A stretch of 64,000 bases of DNA from Pseudomonadales bacterium (GTDB lineage: Bacteria; Pseudomonadota; Gammaproteobacteria; Pseudomonadales; Azotimanducaceae), in the NCBI GenBank assembly GCA_019090615.1, contig JAHRVQ010000018.1, positions 53,816 to 117,815 on the forward strand, written 5' to 3'. Position 1 is the first letter of the stretch. Each line of letters opens with the position of its first letter. Both the position numbers and the translations under genes were made by a program. A model generated the notes under the pieces. The model was not told where the DNA came from. It saw only the letters and a list, made by a program, of their open reading frames with translations, and searched no databases. This document shows, in pieces, positions 26,389 to 36,069 of this stretch.

Positions 26389-26483
26389 AGATTGTGCTAA
26401 ATTTTTTGGCAGATGAGCCAATACGGGCAATAGAAAAGTAATAGACGAATAATAACAGTATAACCATTACGGAGTGCACCACT

Positions 26484-27605
26484 ATGAAACGGGCGTTAGT
26501 CATCGGCGGTACGGGGCCTACGGGTCCGCATATACTTCAAGGTCTGATTGATCGGGATTATGCGACGACTATTTTTCACCGCGGCACACATGAGCCACCT
26601 GACTTACCCGATGTGGAGCATATTCATGGTGATCCACATTTTGCAGAAACTATTCAGGCAGCGCTAGCTGGGCGAGAATTTGATCTGGTGATTGCAACCT
26701 ATGGTCGGATTCGATATATCACCGAAGCATTTGCGCACCGCTGTGAGCGCTTTATGGCGGTGGGTGGCGTGCCGGTTTATAGCGGCCTGCTAAACCCAGA
26801 AGAGGTGCATCCATTTGGGTTGGAGGTGATGGCATCGGAAAAAGCGCCACTAGCGACGGTAGAGACGGGCTCGCGGGCATCACGGTTTGCGCATTTAATC
26901 TATCAAACAGAGCGGCAGGTGCTTGATCTAAGTGATTCAGGCGCTTTTGAGGCCTGCTATTTTCGCTATCCAGCGATCTATGGTCCACGTCAACCCAATC
27001 CGATGGACTGGTCTATTATCAAACGAGTACTGGATGGACGTAAACAGATGATACTGCCTGACGGCGGCCTTATTATTATGTCTCGTTGCGCCGCCATCAA
27101 TGCTGCACAGCATATATTGTTAGCCATTGATAACCCGGTGGCAAGTAAAGGCCAGGTTTATAATTGTGTTGATGAAAATCAATATACTTTACGTCAACTA
27201 ACCGAGTTGATTTCGGAGTTTGCAGGTAACAAGCTTGATATTGTATCACTGCCCCATGAGCTAGCTGCGCCTGCGCAGGCGCTTACTCGACAGATGGATA
27301 TAGGTAATCATTGGTTGTTAGATGGCGCTAAAGCCCGTCTTGAGCTGGGTTATCAGGATCTAATACCGGCCATTCAGGGCATACAGGAAAGCGTGCAATG
27401 GTATTTACAAAATCCACTGACCAGTGAGGACAACCCTAACTACCCTGATCCTTTTGATTATGCAGCCGAAGATAAGTTAATTGCTGCTTACCAGCAGGGT
27501 ATTGAGCAGATTAAAAAAACCGCCCCGTTTGAAAAAGTTAAATATTATCATTCTTATGCCCATCCAAAAAAACCGGATGCCGGCCCTGACCACCGAGGGC
27601 GATAA
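26484..27605 (+). CDS. NAD-dependent epimerase/dehydratase family protein
   Basis: A 373-residue extended SDR. The cofactor loop is GGTGPTGPH (8-16); FRYPAIYGPRQP is the conserved segment after the active site, and YNCVDENQYTLRQLTELI is typical of the substrate-binding half. The usual YxxxK is blurred (IYQTERQ), so the active site is not classical. GGAG lies 11 bases before the ATG. It starts about 95 bp from the divergent heme-protein gene and may share its control. Relatives act on nucleotide sugars or on reduced steroid/terpenoid substrates; I cannot choose. Confidence 0.85.
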   Translation: MKRALVIGGTGPTGPHILQGLIDRDYATTIFHRGTHEPPDLPDVEHIHGDPHFAETIQAALAGREFDLVIATYGRIRYITEAFAHRCERFMAVGGVPVYSGLLNPEEVHPFGLEVMASEKAPLATVETGSRASRFAHLIYQTERQVLDLSDSGAFEACYFRYPAIYGPRQPNPMDWSIIKRVLDGRKQMILPDGGLIIMSRCAAINAAQHILLAIDNPVASKGQVYNCVDENQYTLRQLTELISEFAGNKLDIVSLPHELAAPAQALTRQMDIGNHWLLDGAKARLELGYQDLIPAIQGIQESVQWYLQNPLTSEDNPNYPDPFDYAAEDKLIAAYQQGIEQIKKTAPFEKVKYYHSYAHPKKPDAGPDHRGR

Positions 27606-27787
27606 TCAAACTTGATGAATGGTCGAGTGTTGGTACTTGCGGGCTGCTTCTATGATATCGGGCTCTCAGATATATGGCTCTCTGGCATCAAATGAGCTGA
27701 CAAGTATAAATTGCCAGCGGGCCTGTTTTTTTTATGTTGAATACTCTGAATGTTAGGCAGAATAAATAATGCAAAGGTAAATAAAAC

Positions 27788-28660
27788 ATGGCTAAAAAAG
27801 TCTGGATTGAAGTTGCACTGAATGGCTCGTTACCGAGGTCGTTGCAACCCAACATACCGGTTTCTGCTGAGGAAGTAATTGAAGATGGCATTAATTGTGT
27901 TAAAGCTGGGGCTGCCATATTACATCTTCATGCTCGGGACCCTGATACTGGATTGCAAAACGATAATCCAGATGTTTATCAAACCATTCTTGAAGGTATT
28001 CGAGCCGAGACGGATGCAGTGGTTTACCCGACCATGCCGGTTCATCTTTATGCGGGCTGGACAGATCGTTATCAATCTGCTGCGGAACTGGGCCGGCGGG
28101 GGTTGTTGGAATGGGCGGTGGTGGACCCTGGTTCACTTAACTTGAATGGGTATGATTTTAATACTAAAAAATTACGTGGTAAGGGGATTTTATATACCAA
28201 TACCGATGCTGAAATTCGGCGTGGCATGATGTTGTCAGAACAATACCAGTTTCATGCTGAATATGCCTGCTTTGAGCCTGGCTTTATACGCCTTGGAGCG
28301 GCTATGCATAAGGCTTATCCGGCTGCGCCAATGCCAATTTATAGTTTTCGCTTTGCGCAGGATTTGACCTTCGGATTGCCGCCAGAGGAATGGGCGCTGG
28401 ATGCTATGCTGAAATTATTGGCATTAGAAGCGCCTGGGGCACCCTGGATGGCAGCCTGTATGGGCGGTAATATGACCAAACTGGTGAAGGCCGCAGTTGC
28501 CCGGGGCGGCCATGTTCGCACTGGCCTGGAAGATGCGCCAGTACACTCTAAAGCGACAAATGTGTCATTAGTGCAGGCCTGTGTTGACACCATTCAGGGA
28601 GTTGGCGCTGAACCTGCAACGGGTACCGATGTGCGAGCCGCGTTAGCCGAATATGGTTAA
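27788..28660 (+). CDS. BKACE (DUF849) beta-keto acid cleavage enzyme
   Basis: A 290-residue TIM barrel of the BKACE family, which condenses a beta-keto acid with acetyl-CoA and releases acetoacetate plus a new CoA ester. The zinc motif ILHLHARDPDTG places His46 and His48 as in Kce; PTMPVHLYAG and VDPGSLNLN follow, and the Glu of RTGLEDA (Glu248), a metal-site residue in characterised members, is present. It should be active. The ATG has AAAGG upstream. It is probably co-transcribed with the CoA transferase and NTF2-like genes that follow on the same strand. A diverged paralogue is at 41552-42430. Confidence 0.92.
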   Translation: MAKKVWIEVALNGSLPRSLQPNIPVSAEEVIEDGINCVKAGAAILHLHARDPDTGLQNDNPDVYQTILEGIRAETDAVVYPTMPVHLYAGWTDRYQSAAELGRRGLLEWAVVDPGSLNLNGYDFNTKKLRGKGILYTNTDAEIRRGMMLSEQYQFHAEYACFEPGFIRLGAAMHKAYPAAPMPIYSFRFAQDLTFGLPPEEWALDAMLKLLALEAPGAPWMAACMGGNMTKLVKAAVARGGHVRTGLEDAPVHSKATNVSLVQACVDTIQGVGAEPATGTDVRAALAEYG

Positions 28661-28736
28661 CTACTGCATTTTTTATAGGCCTGACTTAACACAGTACAGC
28701 GCTCAGCTTATTATAAATAACGAATGTCAAAAACGA

Positions 28737-28775
28737 ACACTAGTAACAAACATCAGTAATAAACATTAGTAATAA
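28737..28775. repeat. 13-bp tandem repeat, three copies
   Basis: ACACTAGTAACAA, ACATCAGTAATAA and ACATTAGTAATAA lie directly before the ribosome site of the CoA transferase gene at 28793. Confidence 0.8.
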
Positions 28776-28792
28776 AAATGGGGATTTAACAC

Positions 28793-29944
28793 ATGACAGA
28801 ATTGTTGGCGGGTATTACCGTATTTGAATTAGGCACCAGTATCGCCGCGCCTTATGCGACGATGATTTTAGCGCAGATGGGGGCAGAGGTTATTAAAGTA
28901 GAAAACCCGCAGGGCGGGGATGCGTCGCGTAGTTGGGGCCCACCAACCGAGGATGGAGTTTCAACAACCTTTGAAACGTTTAACCGTGACAAAAAATCAA
29001 TTACGGTGGATTTATCTAATCCTTCAGAGGTAGATCATTTGCGGCAGTTGATTGTTGATCAGGCGGATATATGTCTACAGAACCTTCGCCCTGGTGTGGT
29101 TGAAAAGTTAGGTCTGGGCGCGGATACGCTACGCGAGCAGAACCCGTCGTTGGTGTACTGCAATATAGGTGCTTATGGCACTGAAGGTCCAATGTCGCAA
29201 TTGCCGGGTTACGATCCTTTAATGCAGGCTTTTACAGGTATCTGTCATGTGACTGGACCTGCACAGGGCGAGCCTTGTCGGGTCGGTGTACCTGTGGTTG
29301 ATATTGGCACCGGCATGTGGTCGGTGATTGGTATACTGGCCAGTCTGATGCAGCGCCAACAAACTGGCGAGGGTGGCGTAGTGGATGTGGCATTATACGA
29401 GACTGCCATGGCCTGGATGACGGGTGCTATGGGCGGGGTCGCTAAAACGGGCAAGGTGCCCGGCAGGTTTGGTACCCGAGGCCCTGGCGGCCTGGCACCT
29501 AATCGTGGTTATGAAGCTGCCGATGGCACCATCATGATTACGGCAGGGACTAATTACCATTTTGGTAAATTATGTCGTGCACTTGGGCATGAAGAATGGG
29601 TCGAAGATGAACGCTTTAAAACGGCCATGTCGCGGCATAAAAATGAAGTGGAAATGAGCGGTTTGATTGGTGCCGTGGTTGCGACCCAGAGCAGAGCCTA
29701 CTGGATGGATAAACTCAATGAAGTTAATGTGCCCAATGCGCCGATTCAAAACCCTGTAGAAGCGTTTGAACATGCCCAGGCGAAAGTTTCGGGTATTTTA
29801 CAGCCTGCAGAAGATGGCGCAGGGGTTCAGGTCGCGCTGCCCATCAAATTTAATCGCAAGCGTTTGCCTTATCGTCACCGGGCGCCAGAATTGGGCCAGC
29901 ATAATGAAGTGGTTGGTCTTAAGCAGGATAAAAACCAGCCTTGA
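28793..29944 (+). CDS. CaiB/BaiF family CoA transferase
   Basis: A 383-residue family III CoA transferase. GITVFELGTSIAAPYATMILAQMGAEVIKVE is the classical N-terminus, and the catalytic Asp170 that forms the acyl-anhydride/CoA intermediate lies in VVDIGTGMW. The RxxTGxGxxVDVxxxE segment (QQTGEGGVVDVALYE) follows. It should move CoA between organic acids, activating a substrate. GGGGAT precedes the ATG. It lies between the BKACE and NTF2-like genes on one strand. The acid partners cannot be named from sequence. Confidence 0.92.
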   Translation: MTELLAGITVFELGTSIAAPYATMILAQMGAEVIKVENPQGGDASRSWGPPTEDGVSTTFETFNRDKKSITVDLSNPSEVDHLRQLIVDQADICLQNLRPGVVEKLGLGADTLREQNPSLVYCNIGAYGTEGPMSQLPGYDPLMQAFTGICHVTGPAQGEPCRVGVPVVDIGTGMWSVIGILASLMQRQQTGEGGVVDVALYETAMAWMTGAMGGVAKTGKVPGRFGTRGPGGLAPNRGYEAADGTIMITAGTNYHFGKLCRALGHEEWVEDERFKTAMSRHKNEVEMSGLIGAVVATQSRAYWMDKLNEVNVPNAPIQNPVEAFEHAQAKVSGILQPAEDGAGVQVALPIKFNRKRLPYRHRAPELGQHNEVVGLKQDKNQP

Positions 29945-30016
29945 ATAAAACCTGCATAACCGGATAAATAGAGTTGATCGAAATTAATACTAGAGCTTAT
30001 AACTTAAGGAGAAAAT

Positions 30017-30469
30017 ATGAGTACAGAAACATTATTACAGGAACTGTTAGACCGGGAAGCCATCCGTGATCTGCCAAATTTATATTGTCATTGTGTCTGG
30101 CAACAGGATGTACCTGCCATAGTTGACCTGTTTACTGAAGACGGCTGGATAAAAATGGGTCGTAAACCAGTCACTGGTCATCCTGCATTACTAACGCTGT
30201 ATAAAAAAGCCCTCGGAGATCTGGCGCCACGGCCCTTTATTCATAATCATGTGATTGATCTTAAAGACACAGAAAATGCCACTGGCACCTGTTATGTAGA
30301 AATACGCGGTGTGCAGGATGATAAAAGTGTGGTTGGTGCCGGTTACTATGACGATGTTTATCGAAAGGTTGCAGGCAAATGGAAGATTCATTCAAGAGAC
30401 GTCACCATGCATTTTATGGTGCCGCTGGAAGATGGTTGGGTTGAAGCTTTGAAAAGTTTGCAGGGTTGA
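30017..30469 (+). CDS. NTF2-like (SnoaL-type) protein
   Basis: A 150-residue protein with the cone-shaped NTF2 fold: DREAIRDLPNLYCHCVWQQD for the first helices, VDLFTEDGWIKMG for the first strand, and YYDDVYRKVAGKWKIHSRDVTMHF for the final sheet. The pattern DREAIRDL...Y matches the SnoaL-like/limonene-epoxide-hydrolase/ketosteroid-isomerase superfamily. Small-molecule isomerase, hydrolase or lyase roles are possible. A perfect AAGGAG precedes the ATG. It is the last gene of the BKACE/CoA-transferase group. It is too generic to be a Rieske beta subunit. Confidence 0.85.
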   Translation: MSTETLLQELLDREAIRDLPNLYCHCVWQQDVPAIVDLFTEDGWIKMGRKPVTGHPALLTLYKKALGDLAPRPFIHNHVIDLKDTENATGTCYVEIRGVQDDKSVVGAGYYDDVYRKVAGKWKIHSRDVTMHFMVPLEDGWVEALKSLQG

Positions 30470-30870
30470 TGTTCTAGTTTGGGTTTGTGGTCTAATTTCG
30501 AAAGCATTGATTGATTCTTCAGGCTGTCAGGCTTGACGTTATGGTCATTTTTTAATTGGCTGCAAGTCTATACAAGCCGCCATATATATGTTTTATTGCA
30601 TGAGATTTAGTCGGATGATAATAGAGGTGTTTAGTAATATGTGATGAGCGAGGAATTAGGGACCGCGCTCAAAAAAATAAATCGATCAATGTCATTGGTC
30701 GGTGTTAATGGTCAATATTATTGATTTTAATAATAGGCCGATATCCTGTACCTAAATAAATTCAAAATCTAGATAGTTCCAATAACCTGCCGGAATACAG
30801 CATATTCCGTCACTGCTATTGGGCAAAAATAAAAGAATTAAAGAACAAAATAATAAAATAAGGTAGATTT
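30470..30870. other. Promoter region of the first paralogous TonB receptor
   Basis: About 400 AT-rich bases with no gene. Contains the nested inverted repeat at 30779-30822 and the odd-centred palindrome TCAATATTATTGA at 30712-30724. Confidence 0.5.
30779..30822. promoter_or_regulatory. Nested inverted repeats upstream of a TonB receptor gene
   Basis: An inner pair CGGAATA / TATTCCG (30791-30797 and 30803-30809, loop CAGCA) sits within an outer pair CCAATA / TATTGG (30779-30784 and 30817-30822). The element ends 48 bases before the receptor ATG. Operator or leader hairpin. Confidence 0.4.
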
Positions 30871-33156
30871 ATGAGTGGTAAGAAAATAGGTGGTAGAAAG
30901 CGAACGTATTTGAAAAAACCAATTTTGTCGGGAGTGGCCTCGTTGGCATTACTTGCGGGAGGACCAAATGTTTTGGCTGCGGGTTCCGCTGATGCATTGA
31001 TGGAAGAAGTGCTGGTTTACGGTACCAAGAAAAGTTCAGCTGAAGCTGTTCAAGATATTCCGGGCCAGGTAGCAGCATTCGGAACTGGACAATTAGAGGC
31101 TCGGCAAGTGCTGAATATTGAGGATTTATCCTTTGCTACGCCGAATGTTCAACTAGGGAGTATTGGTACCCAGGTTAGCTATGCGAGCTTCTCAATTAGA
31201 GGTTTGGGTATTGATAGCTCAACCCCAACAATTGACCCCAACGTTGGGGTATTTATTGATGGTGTTTATGCTGGGATACCATTTGGTGTTGTTACAGATA
31301 CCTTTGACCTTGAAAGTGTTGAATTATACAAAGGTCCTCAAGGTTTACTATTTGGGCGTAATGTCACGGGTGGCGCGGTTTTAATGCGTTCCAAGCGGCC
31401 AACAGGGGAATTTGGCGTAAAGGCAAAAGCCGGTATCGAGGATAACCAATATACTGCTGCAGTGGCAGTTGAGGGAGCATTGATTCCCGATGTATTAGCG
31501 GCGCGTGTGTCTCTACAATATAAGGATGATGATGGCTGGTTTGATAATGAATTTTTAAATGAAGATACTGGCGATCAAACCAGTGAGTTTTTTAGAGGTT
31601 CAATGGTATATACCCCGTCCGATAATATGGAGTTTGTATTTATCCTAGAGGATGGAAAAACAGAGGCAGAACAAACACCTATCCAGAATTTGTATGTGCC
31701 GGGTGCTGCCAGGGCTAGCCGTGAAAACCCAATCTTTCCCCAAACTGATGATTTTAATGTATCCCATGATTTTACCGGTTTGAGCGATGTTGAATGGACC
31801 CAGTTTACTTTTGAAACAGGCATAGATATTGGTAATGGGCGACTTACTAATATTATGGCTTATCGAGAAGTAGAATCAGTTTCCTTTACGGACCTTGACG
31901 GCGTCAGCGAAGATGATGATGCTGGAATAGAACTAGCGGGAATTTATAGCGTAGAGCAACATCAATTCAGCAATGAGGTTCGTTATAACCTCGACGCGAC
32001 AGATAATTGGCAAGTTACTGTTGGTTTGAGTTATTTTGTGCAGGAATACGCTTATGTAACCGGTCTTTATAGATTTGGGCCTTTTGTTGATGATGGTAAT
32101 GAAGCGTTAGGGGGCGGTACTCAAGATCATGAATCATGGTCGTTTTATTTCAATAACGAGTTCGCAATTACTGATACATTTTCTATTAATGGCGGCTTTA
32201 ATTACCTTGTAGAAGACAAAGAAGTTAGAATTATTCCGAGGCATACTGTTAGTTTGGAGAATGGTACCTGTAACCTTGATTCGCTTCAGTGCATTTGGAC
32301 TAGAGGTGATAAGGCAAATGACGATTGGAGTAATTTGTCACCTAAGGTTGGTTTTACCTGGCAAATTTTGGAAGATGCTAGTATTTATGGGCATGTTGCA
32401 CGTGCATATAGATCTGGTTTCTTTAATATTAGGCAACCTGATCCTAACCTGGTTAATTTAAACCCGACCGACGTTGAGGAGCATAATAGTATTGAATTGG
32501 GTATTAAATCCAATTTGGCAGACAAGCGCATAAGGTTAAACGCTGCGGTATTCCTCCAGGATATACAGGACCTTGCTCGTTCTGCACGTAGTGCTGTGTT
32601 TTTTGATGGTAACCTAACCCCTGTAGCTGACCTTATCAATGTAGGTGATGCAAGGATTAGTGGTGTTGAAGTAGATCTCACTGCTCGGTTAACTGATAAC
32701 CTGGTGATTACAGCTGCAATTGGTTATTTGGATGGTGATATTACAGATGCAAAGTTTAATTTGGATAATAGTAGTACCGATGGTGTTAAAGATATACTTG
32801 GCGATGAAGCAGATGAATCTTTAGCTCTAGTGAGATTGTCTGAGTGGACTGCTAATCTGGGTGTTAGCTATGACTTGCAATTGGGAGGCAGTGGTTATTT
32901 GACGATGCGAGCGGATTATGCTTATAGGGCTGAAGCTGCAGGTCGGGACGATAATTTTGTAATATTGCCTAAAAATAATATTGCTAATGCTGGTATTACC
33001 TATGTGCCGAATGATGCAAATTGGACTTTGTCTCTTTATGGTAAAAATTTAAATGATCAGGTGATTTATAAATCGTTAGCGCCGATTGGTAATCAGTCAT
33101 TTGCCCCAATTGGTAAGGGTCGACGTTATGGGTTGGAGTTTCGCTACGAAATTTGA
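30871..33156 (+). CDS. TonB-dependent outer-membrane receptor (paralogue A)
   Basis: A 761-residue receptor: signal peptide to about residue 37 (VLAAGSADA), then MEEVLVYGTKK as the TonB box, a plug domain (IEDLSFATPNVQLG ... IRGLGIDSSTPTIDPNVGVFIDGVYAG ... VELYKGPQGLLFGRNVTGGAV) and a 22-strand barrel ending in the aromatic-terminal RYGLEFRYEI. It takes up a scarce hydrophobic or bulky substrate using TonB energy. It is clearly paralogous to the convergent gene at 33796-36069. AAGGTAG precedes the ATG. The substrate is likely one of the compounds degraded by the neighbouring enzymes, but this is inference. Confidence 0.95.
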   Translation: MSGKKIGGRKRTYLKKPILSGVASLALLAGGPNVLAAGSADALMEEVLVYGTKKSSAEAVQDIPGQVAAFGTGQLEARQVLNIEDLSFATPNVQLGSIGTQVSYASFSIRGLGIDSSTPTIDPNVGVFIDGVYAGIPFGVVTDTFDLESVELYKGPQGLLFGRNVTGGAVLMRSKRPTGEFGVKAKAGIEDNQYTAAVAVEGALIPDVLAARVSLQYKDDDGWFDNEFLNEDTGDQTSEFFRGSMVYTPSDNMEFVFILEDGKTEAEQTPIQNLYVPGAARASRENPIFPQTDDFNVSHDFTGLSDVEWTQFTFETGIDIGNGRLTNIMAYREVESVSFTDLDGVSEDDDAGIELAGIYSVEQHQFSNEVRYNLDATDNWQVTVGLSYFVQEYAYVTGLYRFGPFVDDGNEALGGGTQDHESWSFYFNNEFAITDTFSINGGFNYLVEDKEVRIIPRHTVSLENGTCNLDSLQCIWTRGDKANDDWSNLSPKVGFTWQILEDASIYGHVARAYRSGFFNIRQPDPNLVNLNPTDVEEHNSIELGIKSNLADKRIRLNAAVFLQDIQDLARSARSAVFFDGNLTPVADLINVGDARISGVEVDLTARLTDNLVITAAIGYLDGDITDAKFNLDNSSTDGVKDILGDEADESLALVRLSEWTANLGVSYDLQLGGSGYLTMRADYAYRAEAAGRDDNFVILPKNNIANAGITYVPNDANWTLSLYGKNLNDQVIYKSLAPIGNQSFAPIGKGRRYGLEFRYEI

Positions 33157-33257
33157 TATGGAGGATTTGACAGTCTGTTATAAGGGTGCTGGTTAAATGG
33201 ATATCCACTAGCATTTCCTTAGTTAAGTTTTAGATATTTGATTTGGCAATACTTTTA

Positions 33258-33296
33258 AAAAAGGCACAATAGCCGCAAGGTTATGGTGCCTTTTTT
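33258..33296 (+). terminator. Rho-independent terminator of TonB receptor A
   Basis: A stem formed by AAAGGCACAATAGCC and GGTTATGGTGCCTTT (one mismatch, one G-T pair) with a GCAA loop, followed by a run of T. It lies about 100 bases after the stop. Confidence 0.85.
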
Positions 33297-33719
33297 GATT
33301 TCCCTTTTGACATTAGATATCAGTTAGTGGGTGCCTGAAATATAAAATTTTGTATTGTCCAGGGTGTTAGTTGATCAATATGTGTTTATTGCTCCAGTAG
33401 TTGCAATACAATGGCGTACTGAATAGTTTTGCTGTTCTTTATCTGGGTTCACCGGAGTTCATTTGATAGCACCGGTTCAGAGCATATTGTACTGCCAGGG
33501 ATGTATTTTATATTGGCTAGCTAGAAATAGGCGACGAATGTTTATGGTTCATTTCATAAACTAACTCGAGCGTCGTAAGTTTTATTGGTAAGTGCTGCGG
33601 ATAGTAACTAAAAATTGATGCGGTGATTAGCAAGGCTGGACGAGGGGGGGTAGGTAAAGATACTAAGTATTTGTACAGCTGATTATTAGATGGGGTAATT
33701 TAAAATAGGCTTTAAAAAA

Positions 33720-33753
33720 GCTACCGCCAATAGTGAAACCTATTGGCGGTAGC
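33720..33753 (-). terminator. Rho-independent terminator of TonB receptor B
   Basis: A perfect 14-bp stem GCTACCGCCAATAG / CTATTGGCGGTAGC with a 6-base loop; on the minus strand it is followed by TTTTTT. It lies 42 bases past the stop of the minus-strand receptor. Confidence 0.88.
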
Positions 33754-33795
33754 TAAATTTTATATTATGCGAAATATTGCTCAGTAAAGCTGGGC

Positions 33796-36069
33796 TTAGA
33801 GCTCATAACGCATTTCAATACCGTAACGTCGACCTTCCTTAACAGGTGCGAACATAGTTTTGCCATCGCTAAGTGGGAATAAACCAGCATAGTGGATTTC
33901 GTCCGTCAGGTTCTTAACATACATCGAGAGACTCCAGTTGCCAACATTAGGCGTAAAGGTAGCGCCAGCATTAACAATGGTTGTTTGTGGCGTAAAGACG
34001 AAGTTGTCGTCTCTATTGGCTGCTTCTGCACGATAACCATGATCAGCCCGCAGCGACCACACACCATAATTGCCCATCTGCAAATCATAGGTGACGCTAA
34101 AGCTGGTAGTCCATTCTGACAGGCGAGTGATTGCCAGTTTTTTATCACCGCTGTCAATTAGGCCATCTTTATTTAGATCAACCGTGGGGTCGGTAATATC
34201 GCCATCTAGATAACCAACTGCCAGGGTAAGTATGAGATTGTCGCCAAGACGAGCCATAACATCAAATTCAAAACCAGAAATTGTCGCGTCACCAACGTTG
34301 ATTAAATCTTGCACGGGTATATCACCTATGCTGCGACCTGCAGACCGGGCTAAATCTTCGATATCCTGGTAAAATACGGCCGCGTTGAATCTTAGAGAGC
34401 CATCTAATAACACCGACTTTATACCCAGTTCATAGGCATTATGCTCTTCTACATCTGTAGGGACGGCAGCGTCAGGTGTGGGTGTTCTAAGGTTATAGAA
34501 TCCAGACCGATAAGCACGTGCCCAATGCCCATAAAATTGTGCTTCGTCTAATAACTGCCAGGTGAAGCCGAACTTAGGTGATAAATTGGTCCAGTCCTCA
34601 TTTGCTGCAGAGCCTCGCGACCAGTCGCAGTTTTTGCTGAGATGATTGCAAATAGGCGGTAAATCTGCCGCATCGGGGTCAATTTTTAAACTCGCTACAT
34701 CCCGAGGGATAATTACCACAGACTTTTTTTCTTTAGAAAAGTTTACACCGCCAACCAGGGCAAAAGTGTCCGTCAATCTTAATTCGTTATTTATATAGAA
34801 CGAGATCGAGGATTGATCTTGTAGCCCACCGCCGAATCGGTCATTGACTGCACCGTCGATAAGGTTCTGGGCAGTATCGATAGAGGCAACAGTAAGTCCA
34901 TTAGCGTACTCATATTCCTGAGCAAAATACGAAAGTCCTACTGTTAAATCCCAGTCATCCGTGGCTGCAAGGTTATAGCGAATTTCTTCCGTGAATTGAT
35001 GCTGGTCCACAATATATTCAGTATTAATGGGGGTAGATAGCGCTGCGCCGTCTACGTCTGCGGTAGAGTGAGAATCAACTTCTCGATAGGCCATGATATT
35101 AGTAATTACACCATTGCCAATCTGATAAACGGTTTCAAAAGTAAACTGTGTCCACTCGGTGTTACCTATACCAACAAAATCATGCCGAATATCGAAAGAA
35201 CTAGCGGAGGGTATGAAGGGGTTTTCACTGCTGATGGTGCCAATTCGATCTTCGTCATAATGAAATTGAACCGGCGTACCATCTGCCTCCAGGTTGCCAT
35301 CCTCAATTAGTAAGGTCAACTCCAGGTCATCTGTTGGTGTATATACGAAAGCGGCTTTAAATAATTCGCTTTTTTCGGCACCTACACGTTCATGTAAAAA
35401 TTCATTCTCGAAATAGCCGCCCTTATCTCTATATTGTACGGAAACTCTGGCTGCTAAAACGTCTTCTATTAGAGAGCCTTCTACCGCAAATGCGCCCAGG
35501 TATTGTTCACCTTCTTCGGCACCGATTTTGGCTTTAAAATTAAATTCCCCTGTTGGACGCTTTGATCGTAATAGTACAGCGCCGCCAGTCACGTTTCGAC
35601 CAAATAACAGGCCCTGTGGTCCCTTGTAAATTTCAATACTTTCCAGGTCGAAGGTATCTGCCACGATACCGTAGCCAACACCTGCATAGACGCCGTCAAT
35701 AAAAACCCCTACGTTGGGGTCAATTGAAGGGGTTGAATTATCAATGCCCAGGCCCCGAATTGAAAAACTTGCATTAGCTCTTTGAGTACCAATGCTATCT
35801 AAAAATACATTCGGTGTGGAGAAGCTAAGGTCTTCCAAATTGATGACCTGTTTTGCCTCGAGCTGAGCTGAACCAAATGCTGTTACCACGCCGGCGATAT
35901 CCTGCACGCTTTCTGCGGCACTTTTCTTGGTCCCATAAACCATGACTTCTTCCATGAGTACGTCGGCGGAGCCTGCCGCTAGCGCTCCTACTGAAGTTGC
36001 TAGTAGACCAGCCGATGTAAGGGCGATACCAAGCCCCTTAACAGCTTTGTTTTTGTGATCAAATTTCAT
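33796..36069 (-). CDS. TonB-dependent outer-membrane receptor (paralogue B)
   Basis: A 757-residue receptor with signal peptide (ALAAGSADV at about 30-38), TonB box MEEVMVYGTKK, plug (INLEDLSFSTPNVFLD ... IRGLGIDNSTPSIDPNVGVFIDGVYAG ... IEIYKGPQGLLFGRNVTGGAV) and barrel ending RYGIEMRYEL. The plug is nearly the same as in the receptor at 30871-33156, while barrel loops differ more, suggesting duplication followed by a change of ligand range. Both use VYG where VTA is common in the box. The ribosome site GGGGAA before the ATG is the same as for the receptor at 50274-53063. Confidence 0.95.
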   Translation of the reverse strand: MKFDHKNKAVKGLGIALTSAGLLATSVGALAAGSADVLMEEVMVYGTKKSAAESVQDIAGVVTAFGSAQLEAKQVINLEDLSFSTPNVFLDSIGTQRANASFSIRGLGIDNSTPSIDPNVGVFIDGVYAGVGYGIVADTFDLESIEIYKGPQGLLFGRNVTGGAVLLRSKRPTGEFNFKAKIGAEEGEQYLGAFAVEGSLIEDVLAARVSVQYRDKGGYFENEFLHERVGAEKSELFKAAFVYTPTDDLELTLLIEDGNLEADGTPVQFHYDEDRIGTISSENPFIPSASSFDIRHDFVGIGNTEWTQFTFETVYQIGNGVITNIMAYREVDSHSTADVDGAALSTPINTEYIVDQHQFTEEIRYNLAATDDWDLTVGLSYFAQEYEYANGLTVASIDTAQNLIDGAVNDRFGGGLQDQSSISFYINNELRLTDTFALVGGVNFSKEKKSVVIIPRDVASLKIDPDAADLPPICNHLSKNCDWSRGSAANEDWTNLSPKFGFTWQLLDEAQFYGHWARAYRSGFYNLRTPTPDAAVPTDVEEHNAYELGIKSVLLDGSLRFNAAVFYQDIEDLARSAGRSIGDIPVQDLINVGDATISGFEFDVMARLGDNLILTLAVGYLDGDITDPTVDLNKDGLIDSGDKKLAITRLSEWTTSFSVTYDLQMGNYGVWSLRADHGYRAEAANRDDNFVFTPQTTIVNAGATFTPNVGNWSLSMYVKNLTDEIHYAGLFPLSDGKTMFAPVKEGRRYGIEMRYEL

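Larger units (their letters stand above)
33157..33795. other. Intergenic region between convergent TonB receptors
   Basis: About 640 bases with a terminator at each end (33258-33296 and 33720-33754) and nothing recognisable between them. Confidence 0.55.

Noticed and set aside
30017..30469. NTF2-like protein considered as the missing Rieske beta subunit
   Set aside because: It lies 20 kb away in another operon, and the wording (DREAIRDLPNLY) is that of SnoaL-like proteins and not of ring-hydroxylating beta subunits.
33157..33795. Space between convergent TonB receptors considered for a mobile element
   Set aside because: No transposase, terminal repeats or target-site duplications; two ordinary terminators explain the structure.
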